Shown piece after piece: positions 21,814 to 23,650 of a stretch of DNA of 23,650 nucleotides; the first letter of the stretch is position 1, and every line of letters starts with the position of its first letter. The stretch covers positions 1 to 23,650 of the IMG/VR virus record IMGVR_UViG_3300030012_002187; one strand, 5' to 3'. A model generated the notes under the pieces. The model had not been told where the DNA came from and made no database searches. It was given only the letters and a program-made list of their open reading frames with translations. The position numbers and the translations under genes were made by a program. This DNA comes from a virus.

Positions 21814-22656
21814 ATGGATTTTAAAAAGTACATCATCGTCGAAAATATACCGGCGTTTAAACTGTCAATGACTGACAACAAATCAACCGTATCAGAGCCG
21901 TTACCATATGAGCATTATACAATTAGTAAAACAGGAAAGCGCCGCGCTATTCTGTCAAGTTCTGTCAAGTGGTCAAAAGTCGAAGGTGTTGAAAAATATG
22001 GGGTAACTGGTCTATACCTGCCACCGGCTACCACTGTATCAGGTATCAACACCTGTAAATTTGCGGGTAAGTGTGCAGAAGGTTGTATAGCATTCACTGG
22101 TCAATTGGGTATGTTTCACCAGACGACTATGGAATTGCGTATGTTGGCGTTGTATCACCACACAGAAAGATACCTCATTGATATGTTACGTGCCTTGTAT
22201 CTCCAATCATTCAAGGCGTCAATCGATGATAAACAATTGTATTGTCGTTTGAATGGAACATCAGACCTTCCATTTTACAAGGTGCTAGATATGGACGCCA
22301 TCGTTTCAGACTTCAATGGTCTTGCAGGTTTTTACGATTACACCAAATATCCATTCATAAAAAACCCTTGGCGATCATATCATCTCACATATAGTTATTC
22401 AGAGATAACCAAAAAAATACACCCGTCTTTTGATAGGGTCGCAATTGTTGTAACCAAAAAAGATAAAATCAAATTGCTTTCTGATTATCCTGGTGTATTC
22501 TGTGATGGTGATTTACATGACATCAGACCGTTAGACGGTAGCAAGTATGTTTTACTGCAAGGTAAACGGGTAACGGCTAAAGGTAAACAGTTACACGACG
22601 ATTTTATACAGTCATATGAATCTATAGTCTCTATGTTTGTTGGGGGTGCAGTATGA
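21814..22656 (+). CDS. Gp88-like phage protein with C-x5-C-x3-C motif (280 aa)
   Basis: The ATG at 21814 has GGAG seven bases upstream within the conserved leader. The protein follows the plan of the phage gene-product-88 type family: NTCKFAGKCAEGC (Cys 81, 87, 91), a Met/Leu-rich helix, CRLNGTSDLPF (144-154), GFYDYTKYP (172-180) and YHLTYSYSE (189-197). Family members share a Cys cluster early and the R.NGTSD and FYDYTK blocks later; their biochemical function is not known to me. The Cys cluster may hold metal, possibly iron-sulfur, but the spacing is not that of radical-SAM enzymes. It is the first and largest gene of the rightward operon, so it is probably expressed early. Confidence 0.7.
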   Translation: MDFKKYIIVENIPAFKLSMTDNKSTVSEPLPYEHYTISKTGKRRAILSSSVKWSKVEGVEKYGVTGLYLPPATTVSGINTCKFAGKCAEGCIAFTGQLGMFHQTTMELRMLALYHHTERYLIDMLRALYLQSFKASIDDKQLYCRLNGTSDLPFYKVLDMDAIVSDFNGLAGFYDYTKYPFIKNPWRSYHLTYSYSEITKKIHPSFDRVAIVVTKKDKIKLLSDYPGVFCDGDLHDIRPLDGSKYVLLQGKRVTAKGKQLHDDFIQSYESIVSMFVGGAV

Positions 22657-22835
22657 TTATTAGGATTGAAGTATATGAAGGTGCAGAGATAACAGTATCA
22701 GAGTTTGAAGTACTCCAAGACGATATACAAATATTGGACTACTATGTAGAATTATTGGAATATAGAGAATTGTTTTATGCTGTTTTCGTTAACGGGGTCA
22801 GAACAAAATATTATCTTGAAGGTGGTGAGGTATGA
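22653..22835 (+). CDS. Small acidic protein, unassigned (60 aa)
   Basis: The ATG overlaps the stop of the gp88-like gene by four bases, with GGGGG upstream. The product is acidic and aromatic-rich: strand MIIRIEVYEGAEITVSEFEV, helix DDIQILDYYVELLEY, then a strand pair LFYAVFVNGVRTKYYLEGG. The compact alpha/beta layout resembles small phage proteins that bind a host protein, but no family is recognised. It is translationally coupled on both sides, which supports expression. Confidence 0.65.
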   Translation: MIIRIEVYEGAEITVSEFEVLQDDIQILDYYVELLEYRELFYAVFVNGVRTKYYLEGGEV

Positions 22836-22942
22836 ACCAAGATAAACCTATTGACCTTGCTATTATCTGCATGACCTTTCTATGCATGTTTATTTTCTGT
22901 ATTGTTTACATGCCTGTTATTGTAAGGTGGTTTTATGGATAG
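22832..22942 (+). CDS. Small one-TM membrane peptide (36 aa)
   Basis: The ATG overlaps the preceding stop (ATGA), with GGTGGTGAGG upstream. After a polar start (NQDKPIDL) comes an apolar stretch (AIICMTFLCMFIFCIVYM) with three cysteines, long enough to cross the membrane once, and a basic/aromatic end (VRWFYG). Such tiny hydrophobic genes in phage early operons often act on the envelope, for example in superinfection exclusion, but this is inference. Confidence 0.6.
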   Translation: MNQDKPIDLAIICMTFLCMFIFCIVYMPVIVRWFYG

Positions 22943-22991
22943 AGATACAATTTTCATATGGTTAATGATTTTGATTTTCATAAGTTGTTAG
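22935..22991 (+). CDS. Very small hydrophobic peptide (18 aa)
   Basis: AAGGTGG lies upstream of an ATG that overlaps the stop of the previous gene. The product MDRDTIFIWLMILIFISC is almost wholly apolar after four residues. The good Shine-Dalgarno and overlap suggest translation, but the length makes chance possible. Confidence 0.35.
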   Translation: MDRDTIFIWLMILIFISC

Positions 22992-23014
22992 CCAAAAAAA
23001 TAGCTACTTCTGAG

Positions 23015-23044
23015 CCCGTGTCATTTATTTGACACGGGTTTTTT
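23015..23044 (+). terminator. Rho-independent terminator of the rightward operon
   Basis: Arms CCCGTGTCA and TGACACGGG form a perfect nine-base-pair stem around TTTATT, followed directly by six T. It lies 23 bases after the last tiny gene. Confidence 0.93.
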
Positions 23045-23046
23045 GT

Positions 23047-23100
23047 GTATATTGATATACATACTGTATTGATTTTACTGTTACACCATCTCAATCAATA
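23047..23100. promoter_or_regulatory. Palindromes in the leader of the 94-aa gene
   Basis: GTATAT and ATATAC flank a central TG (23047-23060), and TATTGATT (23067-23074) pairs with AATCAATA (23093-23100). TTGATA at 23052 followed 18 bases later by TACTGT could be a weak promoter overlapping the first palindrome. The gene lies beyond a strong terminator, so some promoter is needed here. Confidence 0.4.
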
Positions 23101-23128
23101 CCGATTTTATCATATACAAGGGGACCAC

Positions 23129-23413
23129 ATGACAACTAGAAAAAGTACCTACTTAAATAAACCACATAATCAGATAGCGAAATGCATACGGGAAGAAAGT
23201 ATAACCGGGTTACTATGGGCGTTTATTCAACTTTCCCAAAGTGAAATAAAACAGGATGGAAAGTCGGTGACTTTTTCAGGTTCGGACCTGTCGAAATTTG
23301 TCGCTCTGCTACATCAGAGAGAGGTACAGGCGGTACTAGACAAGCCCGAGTCAACTGACATTGCTGCTATTGCATCATGGCTCGAAACAAGCGAAACAAA
23401 ACCGAAACAATGA
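23129..23413 (+). CDS. Unassigned protein ending in a repeat region (94 aa)
   Basis: AAGGGGA precedes the ATG at 23129; an in-frame start at 23045 would lie in the terminator's T-run and is unlikely. The opening is basic (TTRKSTYLNKPHNQIAKCIREE), followed by a helix (ITGLLWAFIQLSQSEIK), a short strand pair with KSVTFSGSDLSKFVALLHQRE, and an Ala/Ile-rich end (DIAAIASWLETSETKPK). The last unit recurs 82 bases downstream in another frame, so the original protein may have been longer. Function unknown. Confidence 0.6.
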   Translation: MTTRKSTYLNKPHNQIAKCIREESITGLLWAFIQLSQSEIKQDGKSVTFSGSDLSKFVALLHQREVQAVLDKPESTDIAAIASWLETSETKPKQ

Positions 23414-23590
23414 CGCAATAACAGCACGAAACATCGAAACAATTGCTGGTTTTGCAACATGGCTCCAATGGTATTGCTGTATATGCAGCATCCAAGTTCC
23501 AATTGCTGCATTTGCGTCACAACGTGATTGCTTTGCTGCGCTTGCGTCAATTGCTGCGCTTGCACATATTGCTTTTGCAGCATCCCAAAC
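23360..23590 (+). repeat. Degenerate ATTGCT repeat array
   Basis: ATTGCT begins at 23360, 23442, 23473, 23502, 23527, 23550 and 23568, usually followed by a TTGC or TGCA step and CA. The copies at 23360 and 23442 share a longer block with GCA-CATGGCTC. Spacing falls from 31 to 18 bases. The rest of the stretch to 23650 contains no gene that I can support; a continuous frame exists (23361-23618) but has no start signal. Confidence 0.6.
23383..23441 (+). repeat. Five direct copies of CGAAACA
   Basis: CGAAACA occurs at 23383, 23392, 23403, 23427 and 23435, all in the same orientation, around the stop codon of the 94-aa gene. Spacings are 9, 11, 24 and 8 bases. They may be iteron-like binding sites or remnants of slippage. 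Confidence 0.6.
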
Positions 23591-23650
23591 CCCCGAGCCA
23601 CTTATGCTGCATTTGTAACATTATCGTTAGGCGGGTATGGTTTGCGGGGT

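Noticed and set aside
23361-23618. An 85-codon + frame covering the ATTGCT array
   Set aside because: No Shine-Dalgarno or plausible start, and composition is set by the repeats. It is kept only as a possible broken continuation of the 94-aa gene.
1-23650. tRNA genes, rRNA genes, insertion sequences and CRISPR arrays
   Set aside because: I saw no tRNA-like arm, no transposase and no regularly spaced identical repeats with unique spacers; the ATTGCT array is too irregular for CRISPR.

Overview
The window is part of a tailed double-stranded DNA bacteriophage genome, most likely a short-tailed (podovirus-like) phage. The evidence is the gene content: an adaptor-like protein, a nozzle-like beta-rich protein, fibre-type proteins, a T7-gp14-like small internal protein, and a very large (2037 aa) internal or ejection protein. 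Two short basic Cys-containing proteins of a type I associate with marine phages and algal viruses hint at an aquatic source. The host cannot be named from this sequence. No integrase, terminase, capsid, portal, DNA polymerase or endolysin gene is visible here.

Region 1 (1-16724, + strand) is a tightly packed late module. Stop and start codons touch or overlap at most junctions. The order is head-tail adaptor (5' partial), nozzle-like protein, three fibre/appendage-like proteins, two coiled-coil internal proteins, the giant internal protein, two small structural proteins, a tail fibre with 10-residue repeats, a holin-like one-TM protein, two lysine/arginine-rich proteins and a 58-aa protein. 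A strong terminator at 16749-16792 closes it. That terminator lies inside the 3' end of the convergent gene.

Region 2 (16754-21451, - strand) is an early/regulatory and replication operon of eleven genes read right to left. It starts with three small unknown genes, then an XRE-type HTH protein, a replication-initiator candidate with an AT-rich repeat cluster inside its gene (possible origin, as in lambda O), a lambda-P-like helicase-loader candidate with a Cys cluster, an unknown protein, a SWIM zinc-finger protein, a solitary C5-cytosine DNA methyltransferase, and two more XRE-type HTH proteins. The last HTH gene seems to have its own internal promoter.

Region 3 (21452-21813) is a divergent control region of about 360 bp. 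It holds a consensus sigma70-type promoter facing left and a second promoter facing right. The two share 35 of 42 bases from the -10 box onward. Each places an inverted repeat (6-bp arms, 5-base loop) exactly where transcription should begin, and the one arm difference between the copies is compensated. The internal promoter at 17124-17152 has the same geometry with an unrelated repeat sequence. This suggests that the predicted early transcripts begin with a 5'-terminal stem-loop.

Region 4 (21814-23650, + strand) is a small rightward operon: a gp88-like Cys-motif protein, a 60-aa acidic protein and two tiny membrane peptides, ended by a clear terminator. It is followed by a 94-aa gene that runs into a degenerate ATTGCT repeat array up to the window edge.
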